Shown here piece after piece: positions 6,109 to 12,344 of a stretch of DNA of 12,428 bases. A program made the translations under genes and the position numbers. Source of the DNA: JACOVP01 sp035289145 (lineage in GTDB: Archaea; Nanobdellota; Nanobdellia; SCGC-AAA011-G17; UBA489); the NCBI GenBank assembly GCA_035289145.1, contig DATDXZ010000091.1, forward strand, positions 1 through 12,428, given 5' to 3'. Within the stretch, counting starts at the first letter, position 1. Each line of letters starts with the position of its first letter. The notes beneath the pieces are model-generated. The model saw nothing but the letters and a program-made list of their open reading frames with translations, was not told the origin of the DNA and did not search any database.

Positions 6109-8925
6109 ATGCAAAGATTTCGAACAGCTATAAAAAAGATGGCAGCAATCGGTGCTGGAGTAGCTATGACTGGAGCAACCATGATGGGTGCTTTAGCAGC
6201 AGCAGATTTAAATCAATACCCAGCTCCATTCGTTGACAAGGGTAAATTCAATCCTAACACAGCTATTATTGTTGGCGCAAGCGCAGCAGCTTCTGATACA
6301 TTAGGAAGCGTTGACATCGCGAGACAATTACAGTTTGACAGTAAAGTTTGTTTCCCTGGTAATGCAGGCGGTGGCGGAGTATCCGTTTCCGGAGACAACT
6401 TCCAAATTGGAGACGCATCTGATTTACTCGAATTAAATGAAGACATTGGAGGCGTCCAAGAGTCTATCACAGATTTGGAACTTGATGGATTAAAAGGCGG
6501 CATTATCACTACAAACGAAGGAACTACTGAATTCAACCAGTACTTACGTTTTAGACAATTGAACGCAACAGGTTCTAACACTTTACGTAATGCGCCTGCA
6601 GTTAACTTTACAGAAAATGATGCACCAGTTGATGAAGTTGGAGACTGGCTCTATATTCCTGAAGGTTCAACTGCGTTCGATGCTTTCTTCGAATATGAAA
6701 TTGAATTTGAAGATGGTTTAGAATCTGAAGTAGTTTCTAAGAAATTAGACGACTATGAAGATGAAGAAATCGTTATGTTAGGTACAACATACACATTCGT
6801 TGACACTAAAATCGACACTGCACTTGATGACATCACCTTAGACTTATTAGGTGGTTCAGTCTTCGATATTCTCGAAGAAGGTGAAGAGAAAACTTACAAT
6901 GTTAATGGAAAGGAATACAAAGTTGAAGTTATGATCATTGAAGACGCAACTCCAGCTACGGTTACTTTCGTCATAAACGGAGAAGTTACCAGTCAGATGA
7001 CTGATGGTGAAACTGAAATCTTGAAGGATGGTACTTTAATAGGTATCTCTGATATCATCTTAAATGAAGCTGGCGAAGCTGGCTCAGGTGATATTGTTGA
7101 ACTCTATATTGGTGCTACCAAAGTGCAGTTTAAAGACAATGACTACACCAATGGAGAATCTGCAGATGCAACTGCATTAGGTTTCGAACAAGGTGTTGAG
7201 ATTGATGAAGAATCTATCGAAGACGCTTTCGTTCAAATCAAAGGCAATGAGCTTTCCACGTCTGGCGATAAATTTGAAATTTCATCTATTCGTTACAGAC
7301 TTTCAGCTGACGCATTACCAGGCTATAAGGACCTTTGGGTTCCTCCAGGCCATGGCGTTCGTGAATTCTTAGACGAACCTCAAGGTTTGTTAGGTGCTAG
7401 CTGGGATATTCGTTATGAAGGCTTAGATGACACTGGTGTCAGCATGATCAAGGTTGACCCTAGCGGCGATGACGAATATAACTTGGAATTTGAGAACAAG
7501 CAAGGAACTGTTTACAGAGTGCCTTACATCACTAACAAAGGTGGTAACTACAAATTCGGAGACGACGACAAAGACTTAGTCTTCATTGAAGGAAACTTTT
7601 CTGAAACTACAGAATTTGAACTCTTTAATGGTACAGACCAAAATAATGGAACTGATGCTGTAGCTACGCAATATACCATGTTTAACATTGGTATTTTAGA
7701 CTACTTTGTCTTAAGTGATGCCAACAAGAACACTGGCGGTGTTGCAGAAAACTCCACTAATGGTGTCCAAGGAATTGTTCAAGATACTGGTGGCGGAACA
7801 GGAATCATAATAGAAGAATCCATAGTCGGTGGATTTGATGATACTGCGACGACTCACATTGTTCGTTACAACTCCATTGATACCTCTGATAAAGTCTTAA
7901 GTTTTGACGAAGAAGGCAGCGGAACCAAGCAATTCACTTATGAAGTATACAATGCTTCAGAAACTATTGCTTTAGGCAAGGCTAGACTTATCTTTGGTGG
8001 TAACACTTACTTAGCTTACATTGGTAATGTTACTAACAGCCAAAATCCATTAGCAATCGATATGGATGCTGATGGAGACATTGACAGAACCGAAATTCGC
8101 CTAACTATTAACGGCGGAGGTATTGTTGACTTGGGAGAGGCACCTCGTAGTGACGGTGGTAACTTTACTTATGGTGGATATATTGGTCAGTCAACTTGGA
8201 CTAATGCAGGTGAACTTCTTACTGGTAGTCCTGCAGCAGATCAAGTTTTCAACTTGACTACTTTATCTGAGGACTTTGATGAAAGTTCCCCACCTAGCAG
8301 CGGAGCTACTACGTCAACAAATGGTATGTTAACCTTTAACATCACCAACCGCACTGACAACAAGTTGGGTGTAGTCTTAACTTCGTTTAATCCATCAGTG
8401 CTTGAACCTGATGACGATGACAACAACCTCTGGGGAATGAGCGACTATGGCGCCAAAGTTCATGTCTTTGATCCTTCGGGAACAGATGATGCTGAAGTTG
8501 TGACTATAGAATACCCATTAATCCAACGAGGTGCAAACGTCTTCATTACTATGGGAGATACTAAGACCACCAAAAGCAAATCAGGCGAAGTTTGTACTGT
8601 CGCTGACATTGAGCTCAACAACTTGTTGGACTCTGAAGTCACTGACCACACTGACTACAACTTGATCCTTGTCGGTGGTCCCTGTGCAAACACTTTAGTT
8701 GGCCAAATTGCAGGATTCCCATCTTGTCAAGGTTGGACTGCTCAACCTGGAGAAGCTATCATCCAACTAGCTGAGAACGGCGAAAATGTCGCTATGCTCA
8801 TCGCTGGAACAGATGCAGCTGACACTCGCGCAGCAGCTAAAGTCATCGCAAACTACGACGAAAATGCTGAAGATTTAACCGGCATGAAAGTCATGGTTAG
8901 CGGCGGCCAAATAACCTCAGCTTAA
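6109..8925 (+). CDS. S-layer protein, methanococcal-type family
   Basis: 938 residues. A Sec-type signal peptide covers about residues 1-31 (basic start, alanine- and glycine-rich core, cleavage near GALAA/AD). The N-terminal module begins with LNQYPAPFV and NPNTAIIVGASAAASDT, typical of the S_layer_N type. The middle is acidic, glycine- and beta-rich, with about ten N-x-S/T sequons (for example NFT, NFS, NGT, NAS, NVT, NIT), suggesting N-glycosylation. The C-terminal module (about 840-938) has LILVGGPCANTLV, then AMLIAGTDAADTRAAAKV and MVSGGQ, matching the S_layer_C type. There is no C-terminal membrane helix, as in methanococcal S-layer proteins, so anchoring must be through contacts or other proteins. 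It is a single transcription unit with its own strong promoter, ribosome site and terminator, and would form the cell-surface lattice. The family call is from recognised motifs. Confidence 0.9.
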   Translation: MQRFRTAIKKMAAIGAGVAMTGATMMGALAAADLNQYPAPFVDKGKFNPNTAIIVGASAAASDTLGSVDIARQLQFDSKVCFPGNAGGGGVSVSGDNFQIGDASDLLELNEDIGGVQESITDLELDGLKGGIITTNEGTTEFNQYLRFRQLNATGSNTLRNAPAVNFTENDAPVDEVGDWLYIPEGSTAFDAFFEYEIEFEDGLESEVVSKKLDDYEDEEIVMLGTTYTFVDTKIDTALDDITLDLLGGSVFDILEEGEEKTYNVNGKEYKVEVMIIEDATPATVTFVINGEVTSQMTDGETEILKDGTLIGISDIILNEAGEAGSGDIVELYIGATKVQFKDNDYTNGESADATALGFEQGVEIDEESIEDAFVQIKGNELSTSGDKFEISSIRYRLSADALPGYKDLWVPPGHGVREFLDEPQGLLGASWDIRYEGLDDTGVSMIKVDPSGDDEYNLEFENKQGTVYRVPYITNKGGNYKFGDDDKDLVFIEGNFSETTEFELFNGTDQNNGTDAVATQYTMFNIGILDYFVLSDANKNTGGVAENSTNGVQGIVQDTGGGTGIIIEESIVGGFDDTATTHIVRYNSIDTSDKVLSFDEEGSGTKQFTYEVYNASETIALGKARLIFGGNTYLAYIGNVTNSQNPLAIDMDADGDIDRTEIRLTINGGGIVDLGEAPRSDGGNFTYGGYIGQSTWTNAGELLTGSPAADQVFNLTTLSEDFDESSPPSSGATTSTNGMLTFNITNRTDNKLGVVLTSFNPSVLEPDDDDNNLWGMSDYGAKVHVFDPSGTDDAEVVTIEYPLIQRGANVFITMGDTKTTKSKSGEVCTVADIELNNLLDSEVTDHTDYNLILVGGPCANTLVGQIAGFPSCQGWTAQPGEAIIQLAENGENVAMLIAGTDAADTRAAAKVIANYDENAEDLTGMKVMVSGGQITSA

Positions 8926-8935
8926 ATCAAGAACG

Positions 8936-8980
8936 GCGGTTCATACCGCTTTTTTTCTTCCTTTTTTTCTCACATTTTTT
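8936..8980 (+). terminator. Terminator of the S-layer gene
   Basis: GCGGT (8936-8940), a TCAT loop and ACCGC (8945-8949) form a short hairpin 10 bases after the stop. Three T-rich runs follow to about 8980. U-rich tracts terminate archaeal transcription, and the hairpin adds a stable 3' end. Confidence 0.75.
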
Positions 8981-9053
8981 CCTGCATTTCTTTGCCCCTT
9001 TCACTTAGAAAACTTTTCTAGTATCACGCTCGACAAAAAGCAAAAAGGCAATA

Positions 9054-9061
9054 TTTATAAA
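9054..9061 (+). promoter_or_regulatory. TATA box of the four-gene operon 9084-11128
   Basis: TTTATAAA is centred about 26 bases ahead of the ATG at 9084. That places transcription start at or next to the start codon, so the first gene is probably read from a leaderless mRNA; no ribosome site is visible before it. Confidence 0.65.
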
Positions 9062-9083
9062 TCGCTTTTTGATTAGATTCTTT

Positions 9084-9515
9084 ATGATTGTCGGATTTCA
9101 TTTTACAAAATTATTAGTGGAACGCCACCAGCCTATTTCAGGCAAGATTAGCGTTCGCAATGACCTGAATATCAGAGACGTGCAAGAACGATCTCTTTCC
9201 ACTGTCAAGAGTTCTCATAAGACAGTAGCTTTCCAGTTTGTCTTCTCAGTTACTTACTCTCCACATATCGCAGACGTCACTATCATTGGCGATGTTCTCT
9301 ATTCTGCTGAACCTAAAAAAATAGAAGAGATTTTATCCCAGTGGAAAACCAAGAAAAAAGTAGCTGCTGACATCTCTATAGACGTGCTTAATTTAGTCCT
9401 GCAGAAATGCAATATCCGCGCCTTAGAAATGGCTCAAGAACTGAATTTACCAACTCATATTCCCATGCCAAAAGTCAACTTCCAGAAAAAGACGGCAGAC
9501 GCCTATATTGGCTAA
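9084..9515 (+). CDS. Small soluble protein, possibly SecB-like chaperone fold
   Basis: 143 residues from the ATG at 9084; an in-frame TTG at 9069 is less likely because it lies upstream of the transcription start set by the TATA box. No signal peptide or membrane segment. The first half alternates hydrophobic and polar residues as in long beta strands (FQFVFSVTYSPHIADVTIIG, then VLYSAEP). The second half is helical (ILSQWKTKKK, VLNLVLQKCNIRALEMAQEL) and ends LPTHIPMPKVNF. Strands, then two helices, then a proline-rich tail is the order in the SecB family, and archaeal SecB-like proteins are known. The sequence match is too weak for a firm call, so function is left open. As first gene in an operon with two membrane-anchored export substrates, a chaperone or targeting role is plausible inference. 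Confidence 0.6.
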   Translation: MIVGFHFTKLLVERHQPISGKISVRNDLNIRDVQERSLSTVKSSHKTVAFQFVFSVTYSPHIADVTIIGDVLYSAEPKKIEEILSQWKTKKKVAADISIDVLNLVLQKCNIRALEMAQELNLPTHIPMPKVNFQKKTADAYIG

Positions 9516-9525
9516 TTTCTTTCTC

Positions 9526-10122
9526 ATGAAGACTAAACCAACACGTTCTGAAGAACCTACCAGCAAAAGGAAACTTTTTTTACCCTTGTTTCTGGGTGGT
9601 TTAATGGTATTAAGCACATTCGCTATTATCTTCAGCGGTCCTAGCCAGCCTTCCACTTTAGATTATACCTATCACGACATTTATTTCCAGTCTACTCCCC
9701 AAGGATGGCAATCCACTGTCCAAGGACTTCCTTTAGTTCTTCAACATGGTCCTCAAGCATTGGAATCACTCTACTCTGATCTTTCTTTTACCCCTGCAAC
9801 TTCTCTTCTGGGACTAGAAAAACTTTATGTGAGCTCTCTTCCTCCTGAACCTGCGCAAGAAGCCATGCGCGACTTGTATCTGAACAGCAATACGCTGCCT
9901 CCCATCTCTTTTTCCTGCATTGCAGACATTGTCGGATGTGAAGAATTACCTATCAAGACTTGCAAAGATGCCTCTGCTTCTATTGGCGTTGTTATTTTTC
10001 GCTTAGGAGAGACTGAAGAGTTCACTACCGAAGGCACTTGTGTTACTTTGACTGCGAACACCACTTTAGCTTTGACACAGATGACTGACAAACTGATTTA
10101 CACTTTATACGGAGTTTACTGA
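9526..10122 (+). CDS. Membrane-anchored extracytoplasmic protein, paralogue A
   Basis: 198 residues from the ATG at 9526; an in-frame TTG at 9508 overlaps the previous stop. No clear ribosome site precedes either, so the start is tentative. A basic N-terminus is followed by one membrane helix (about residues 18-38), then an outer domain. The domain opens YTYHDIYFQSTPQGW and closes TCKDASASIGVVIF, EGTCVTLTA and DKLIYTLYGVY. The same landmarks occur in the next protein, so the two arose by tandem duplication. There are four Cys; the Cys in the TCKD and GTCVT segments are shared with the paralogue and may form a disulfide. I recall unnamed DPANN proteins of this layout ending in D-R-L-x-Y, but no function is known to me. 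Confidence 0.65.
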   Translation: MKTKPTRSEEPTSKRKLFLPLFLGGLMVLSTFAIIFSGPSQPSTLDYTYHDIYFQSTPQGWQSTVQGLPLVLQHGPQALESLYSDLSFTPATSLLGLEKLYVSSLPPEPAQEAMRDLYLNSNTLPPISFSCIADIVGCEELPIKTCKDASASIGVVIFRLGETEEFTTEGTCVTLTANTTLALTQMTDKLIYTLYGVY

Positions 10123-10727
10123 TGAAAACTTATTATTCGAAAATATTGAAACGTTTTTTGATAAGTATTCTTTTATTCTTCATTCTTCTTTTTGTCTCTA
10201 TTTACTTCTGGCAACAAGAGAGAACTTCTGATTTTCTCTTCAAATACAATGGCTTTCAATTCCAGCAAGATAGCCGCGGCTACAAAGTTATGATTTATAT
10301 CAATGAACAAGACACTCCCACTTCCATTCATCTTCGTGAAGATCCAAGAACCTTAGAAGATATTCCTGTTGAAGGAGATATTCAACTCTTACGTGATAAA
10401 AAACAAATCTATGTGACTTTGGATCCTGAAGCTAACTTGACTGGAAAGACCAGCATTGGAGCATTAGAGATAGATGCGATTATTGACAATCCTTACTTGT
10501 TTAATATTCCTGTTTCCAGCTCTTTTACTAAGCCGTATTTGAATAATACGATTAGAACTTGCGCTGATGTGAATGCTGCACAAGGCGTTATTCTCTTCCA
10601 AATCAATGACAGAACTGTTGTGCGTGAAGAGCAAGGCTGTATTTATATCGAAGCTGTGACTGAAGAGGATATCATGCGCGCTTCTGATCGACTGGTGTAC
10701 ACACTATTGAAGATTATGCAACCATGA
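10122..10727 (+). CDS. Membrane-anchored extracytoplasmic protein, paralogue B
   Basis: 201 residues. The ATG overlaps the previous stop by one base (TGATG), with GGAG seven bases upstream, so translation is probably coupled. One N-terminal membrane helix (about residues 11-29) is followed by an outer domain opening FKYNGFQFQQDSRGY. The closing half has TCADVNAAQGVILFQINDR, QGCIYIEAV and DRLVYTLLKIM, lining up with paralogue A (TCKDASASIGVVIFRLGE, GTCVTLTA, DKLIYTLYGV). Only two Cys remain, precisely the pair shared with A, which supports a conserved disulfide. The middle has diverged strongly. Paired paralogues suggest a heteromeric surface complex, which is inference. Not recognised as a named family. 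Confidence 0.68.
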   Translation: MKTYYSKILKRFLISILLFFILLFVSIYFWQQERTSDFLFKYNGFQFQQDSRGYKVMIYINEQDTPTSIHLREDPRTLEDIPVEGDIQLLRDKKQIYVTLDPEANLTGKTSIGALEIDAIIDNPYLFNIPVSSSFTKPYLNNTIRTCADVNAAQGVILFQINDRTVVREEQGCIYIEAVTEEDIMRASDRLVYTLLKIMQP

Positions 10728-11128
10728 CTTCCTTGTTCACTCAATCCATTTATGCTCCCTCTTCTCCAGATAGCCTTCGCATTTCTGTGATGAGCAGGCA
10801 TACTCTTCCAAATGGCATAGTACCTGATCCCTTAATCACTTTAGATTCTTATCATCTCTGGCTGCAAGATCTTGCACCTCCAGACAGGCTTGTAGGCGCT
10901 TGGTATAGAAGAGAACTTTTACAAGAGCAATTTACTGCTGCTTATCTCGCACATCTTCGACAGGATCCTCAAAAGCGCACTTTGGACTTATTGATTGAAC
11001 TAGTCTTGAGAACCAGCAGAAAACCAACTCTTCTTTGTGTAGAACCTACAAACCAATTTTGTCATCGACGCCCTTTAGCTGAATATTGTCGGCAATTAGA
11101 ACCTCGACTCCAAGTCGTTCATCTTTAA
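10724..11128 (+). CDS. DUF488 family protein
   Basis: 134 residues, close to the usual length of the short DUF488 group. Landmarks in order: RISVMSRHTLPNG, PDPLIT, the W-x-x-x-L-A-P-P-x-x-L-V-G segment near residues 46-58, YRRELLQEQF with YLAHLR, and the family signature LLCVEPTNQFCHRRPLAEY at about 103-121. The conserved Cys, Glu and Cys-His-Arg residues are all present. The family is widespread in bacteria and archaea, and its biochemical role is not settled. It is predicted to be cytoplasmic. Its ATGA start overlaps the previous stop by four bases, so it is co-translated with the two membrane proteins; why a soluble DUF488 protein sits there is unclear. The stop codon falls inside the left copy of a 19-base direct repeat. 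Confidence 0.85.
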   Translation: MTSLFTQSIYAPSSPDSLRISVMSRHTLPNGIVPDPLITLDSYHLWLQDLAPPDRLVGAWYRRELLQEQFTAAYLAHLRQDPQKRTLDLLIELVLRTSRKPTLLCVEPTNQFCHRRPLAEYCRQLEPRLQVVHL

Positions 11129-11143
11129 ACACTAGTCTTATAA
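11125..11143 (+). repeat. Left copy of a 19-base direct repeat
   Basis: TTAAACACTAGTCTTATAA differs from the right copy (11325-11343) at one base, C for T. It overlaps the stop codon of the DUF488 gene. The copies are exactly 200 bases apart, start to start. Confidence 0.9.
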
Positions 11144-11266
11144 TTTCCCTATCGCTTCTAAAAGTTTTTCATGACCTTTCATAAGTTTTCTAAATGCTTC
11201 TACCTCATGTAGTACTATCTTTGATATTTCCTTATCTTTTAAATTCCTTGATTTTCCATGTTCTAT
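11138..11266 (-). pseudogene. Minus-strand coding remnant (C-terminal fragment of an unidentified protein)
   Basis: An open frame of 42 codons ends in TAA at 11138-11140. The product reads KDKEISKIVLHEVEAF, then RKLMKGHEKLLEAIGKL, a charged amphipathic helix pattern typical of real protein. It has no usable start codon near its beginning: upstream in frame is TGA (11267-11269), and the only in-frame ATG is late. An ATG at 11270 in another frame reads MNRTWKIKEF before stopping, so one frameshift would restore a protein of about 43 residues. Either a decayed gene or chance; no homologue recognised. It lies between the two 19-base direct repeats. Confidence 0.35.
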
Positions 11267-11272
11267 TCATAG

Positions 11273-11311
11273 AGCCTTTACGTACTAAAGGCTATCTCTT
11301 GTTTTTGTTCT
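11273..11311 (+). terminator. Hairpin with T-rich tail, possible terminator of the 9084-11128 operon
   Basis: AGCCTTTA (11273-11280) and TAAAGGCT (11286-11293) form a perfect 8-base-pair stem with a five-base loop. A T-rich run follows on the + strand to about 11311. It lies 145 bases after the last + strand gene and 32 bases before the tRNA promoter repeat, so it would insulate the tRNA. Confidence 0.4.
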
Positions 11312-11324
11312 ATAATCACAGTAG

Positions 11325-11343
11325 TTAAACACTAGTTTTATAA
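11325..11343 (+). repeat. Right copy of the 19-base direct repeat
   Basis: TTAAACACTAGTTTTATAA matches 11125-11143 at 18 of 19 bases. Its end forms the TATA box of the tRNA gene, so one copy at least has a promoter role. Confidence 0.9.
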
Positions 11344-11344
11344 A
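11336..11344 (+). promoter_or_regulatory. TATA box of tRNA-Ser
   Basis: TTTTATAAA is centred about 29 bases ahead of the first base of the tRNA (11369), the spacing expected for an archaeal tRNA promoter. Confidence 0.65.
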
Positions 11345-11368
11345 CAATTTCTGGCGCCTTACTGCTAT

Positions 11369-11493
11369 GCCCAGGTCGCATAACCTGGTATTGCGCGGGC
11401 CTTGAGACAAACTTTTTAGAAAAGTTTGAACAAAACTACTGCAAGTGAGCCCGTTTCCGCAAGGATATGCAGGTTCAAATCCTGCCCTGGGCG
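11369..11493 (+). tRNA. tRNA-Ser(UGA), split by a 41-base intron at 37/38
   Basis: Exons are 11369-11406 and 11448-11493; the mature RNA is 84 bases. The acceptor stem GCCCAGG/CCTGGGC is perfect. The D arm (11378-11394) has three pairs and the GG of the loop. The anticodon stem CGGGC/GCCCG (11396-11400, 11449-11453) encloses the spliced loop CTTGAGA, anticodon TGA, reading UCA. A 15-base variable region with a TCC-GCAA-GGA arm makes this a class II tRNA. The T arm GCAGG-TTCAAAT-CCTGC follows. Discriminator G73 favours serine over leucine. CCA is not encoded; T-rich sequence follows. The long variable arm, anticodon and G73 agree, so the identity is firm. Confidence 0.93.
11407..11447 (+). other. 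tRNA intron with bulge-helix-bulge splice junction
   Basis: CTTG (11401-11404) pairs with CAAG (11442-11445) to give the four-base-pair central helix. The flanking three-base bulges are AGA (11405-11407) and TGA (11446-11448). Cutting after the second base of each bulge gives the exon ends used here. The intron also folds on itself through a nine-base-pair stem, 11408-11416 with 11420-11428 around a TAG loop. This leaves only a weak outer helix on the intron side, so it is a relaxed motif. The archaeal tRNA splicing endonuclease is the expected processing enzyme. Confidence 0.85.
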
Positions 11494-11506
11494 TTTATTT
11501 TATTAC

Positions 11507-11752
11507 TTAAGGCTTAGCTATCTGCCACATCGTTTCGAAAAATTGTCTGAAAGACTCTGCTATTGCAGAACTCTTAATGACTACTTGAATAGGACTCTCC
11601 CCATAATTCATGATCAATACTTTTTCATTGGATATAGCAACTGAAGAAGGAGTTATATGATCTATGAATTTTATATTTGCCAGTTTGAATTTTTTGTATA
11701 CCTGCTTAACTTGATAAAATCTTTTATTATAAATAAGTCTTGTTTTGATGCC
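11507..11752 (-). pseudogene. Frame-shifted C-terminal part of the TrmB-family regulator
   Basis: Downstream of the N-terminal part, a different frame reads 81 residues: it starts GIKTRLIYNKRFYQ, continues PSSVAISNEKVLIMNYGESP and ends SFRQFFETMWQIAKP before TAA at 11507-11509. The Y-N-K-R start, the strand with V-x-I-M-N-Y and the final F-F-x-x-M-W-x-I-A-K-P are the usual close of the TrmB effector-binding domain. In this frame a stop lies just upstream (11753-11755), so the shift must fall close to 11752. Joining both parts gives about 247 residues, a normal length for the short archaeal members. One extra or two missing bases would explain it: a true disabling mutation, a sequencing error or, less likely, recoding. 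The stop is 13 bases from the convergent tRNA. Confidence 0.85.
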
Positions 11753-12248
11753 TTAATTCATTATATTGATGAGTTTTTTTAATAGAATTAATATATTTCT
11801 TGTCTAAAGAACCTTGACCTCCCAAGACAACATACTCATCTCCTCTATGAAGTCCTCTCATAAATTCATTTATTGCTGTCTGAAACCCACGAATACCTTG
11901 ATACATCTTTGTTTCCTGTGTTTCTTGCAGATGCATCTTTTCTTCTAATTGAGGCATCATCTTTTTGAGTTCATCTGTATCTTGTTTCAAATAATCTATT
12001 TTTTCCTCCATATACTCCAAAAGTCTGTGAGGCGAAGCAACTTGAAAATGTTTAACATTATTTTTTATTATGTGTGATACCAACCCTTTTTGTTCTAAAC
12101 GCTCAAGAATAACATAAATCTTGGAACCAGTAATACGACTTTTATTTATAATAGGACCTGTGGAGCTGCTACCAAGTTCAAGGAGTGCTAAGTAAACTCG
12201 TATTTCTCCATCTGTTAATCCTATTTTTTTTAATACTGCAGTGTTCAT
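11727..12248 (-). CDS. TrmB-family transcriptional regulator, N-terminal part (interrupted by frameshift)
   Basis: 173 residues as read. Residues 1-80 form the TrmB-type winged helix: MNTAVLKKIGLTDGEIRVYL, LLELGSSSTG, a recognition helix region at TGSKIYVILERLEQKGLV, and a wing VKHFQVASPHRLLEYMEEK. A coiled-coil-like linker follows at about 80-115. Then GIRGFQTAINEFM and YVVLGGQG begin the effector-binding domain. After NELR (about residue 166) the frame leaves the family pattern and soon stops; the proper continuation is in another frame (11507-11752). TrmB proteins usually bind DNA as dimers and sense sugars or related ligands; the target here is unknown. A TATA-like element is 26 bases upstream of the ATG, so the mRNA is probably leaderless. 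The family call is firm; whether the gene still works is not. Confidence 0.88.
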   Translation of the reverse strand: MNTAVLKKIGLTDGEIRVYLALLELGSSSTGPIINKSRITGSKIYVILERLEQKGLVSHIIKNNVKHFQVASPHRLLEYMEEKIDYLKQDTDELKKMMPQLEEKMHLQETQETKMYQGIRGFQTAINEFMRGLHRGDEYVVLGGQGSLDKKYINSIKKTHQYNELRHQNKTYL

Positions 12249-12269
12249 CTTTTTATTAGACCTGCATGC

Positions 12270-12278
12270 TATTTAAAT
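12270..12278 (-). promoter_or_regulatory. TATA-like element of the TrmB-family gene
   Basis: On the minus strand ATTTAAATAG reads here, centred about 26 bases ahead of the ATG at 12248. The spacing matches a leaderless start; the sequence is weaker than the other TATA boxes in the window. Confidence 0.5.
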
Positions 12279-12309
12279 GTTCTTATTACTCTAGACAGCC
12301 ATAGTTAAA

Positions 12310-12344
12310 AGAGGATTTCTCTTGTTTACAAGAGAGATTCCTCT
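12310..12344 (-). terminator. Strong hairpin, possible terminator of a minus-strand gene entering from the right
   Basis: AGAGGA pairs with TCCTCT at the base and TCTCTTGT with ACAAGAGA at the top, with a small asymmetric internal loop. On the minus strand the stem is followed by TTTTAAC. A minus-strand frame with a stop at 12362-12364 ends just before it. The T run is short, and no gene is confirmed there, so the direction and role are tentative. Confidence 0.4.

Noticed and set aside
6213..6581. A 122-codon minus-strand frame inside the S-layer gene
   Set aside because: It has no promoter or ribosome site and is fully opposite well-supported S-layer coding sequence.
11401..11407. tRNA-Leu identity for the class II tRNA
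   Set aside because: The long variable arm allows Leu or Ser, but the anticodon is TGA and the discriminator base is G, both pointing to serine.
11426..11644. A 72-codon + strand frame after the tRNA
   Set aside because: It runs through the tRNA intron and 3' exon and lies opposite the C-terminal part of the TrmB-family gene; its codons are a shadow of these.
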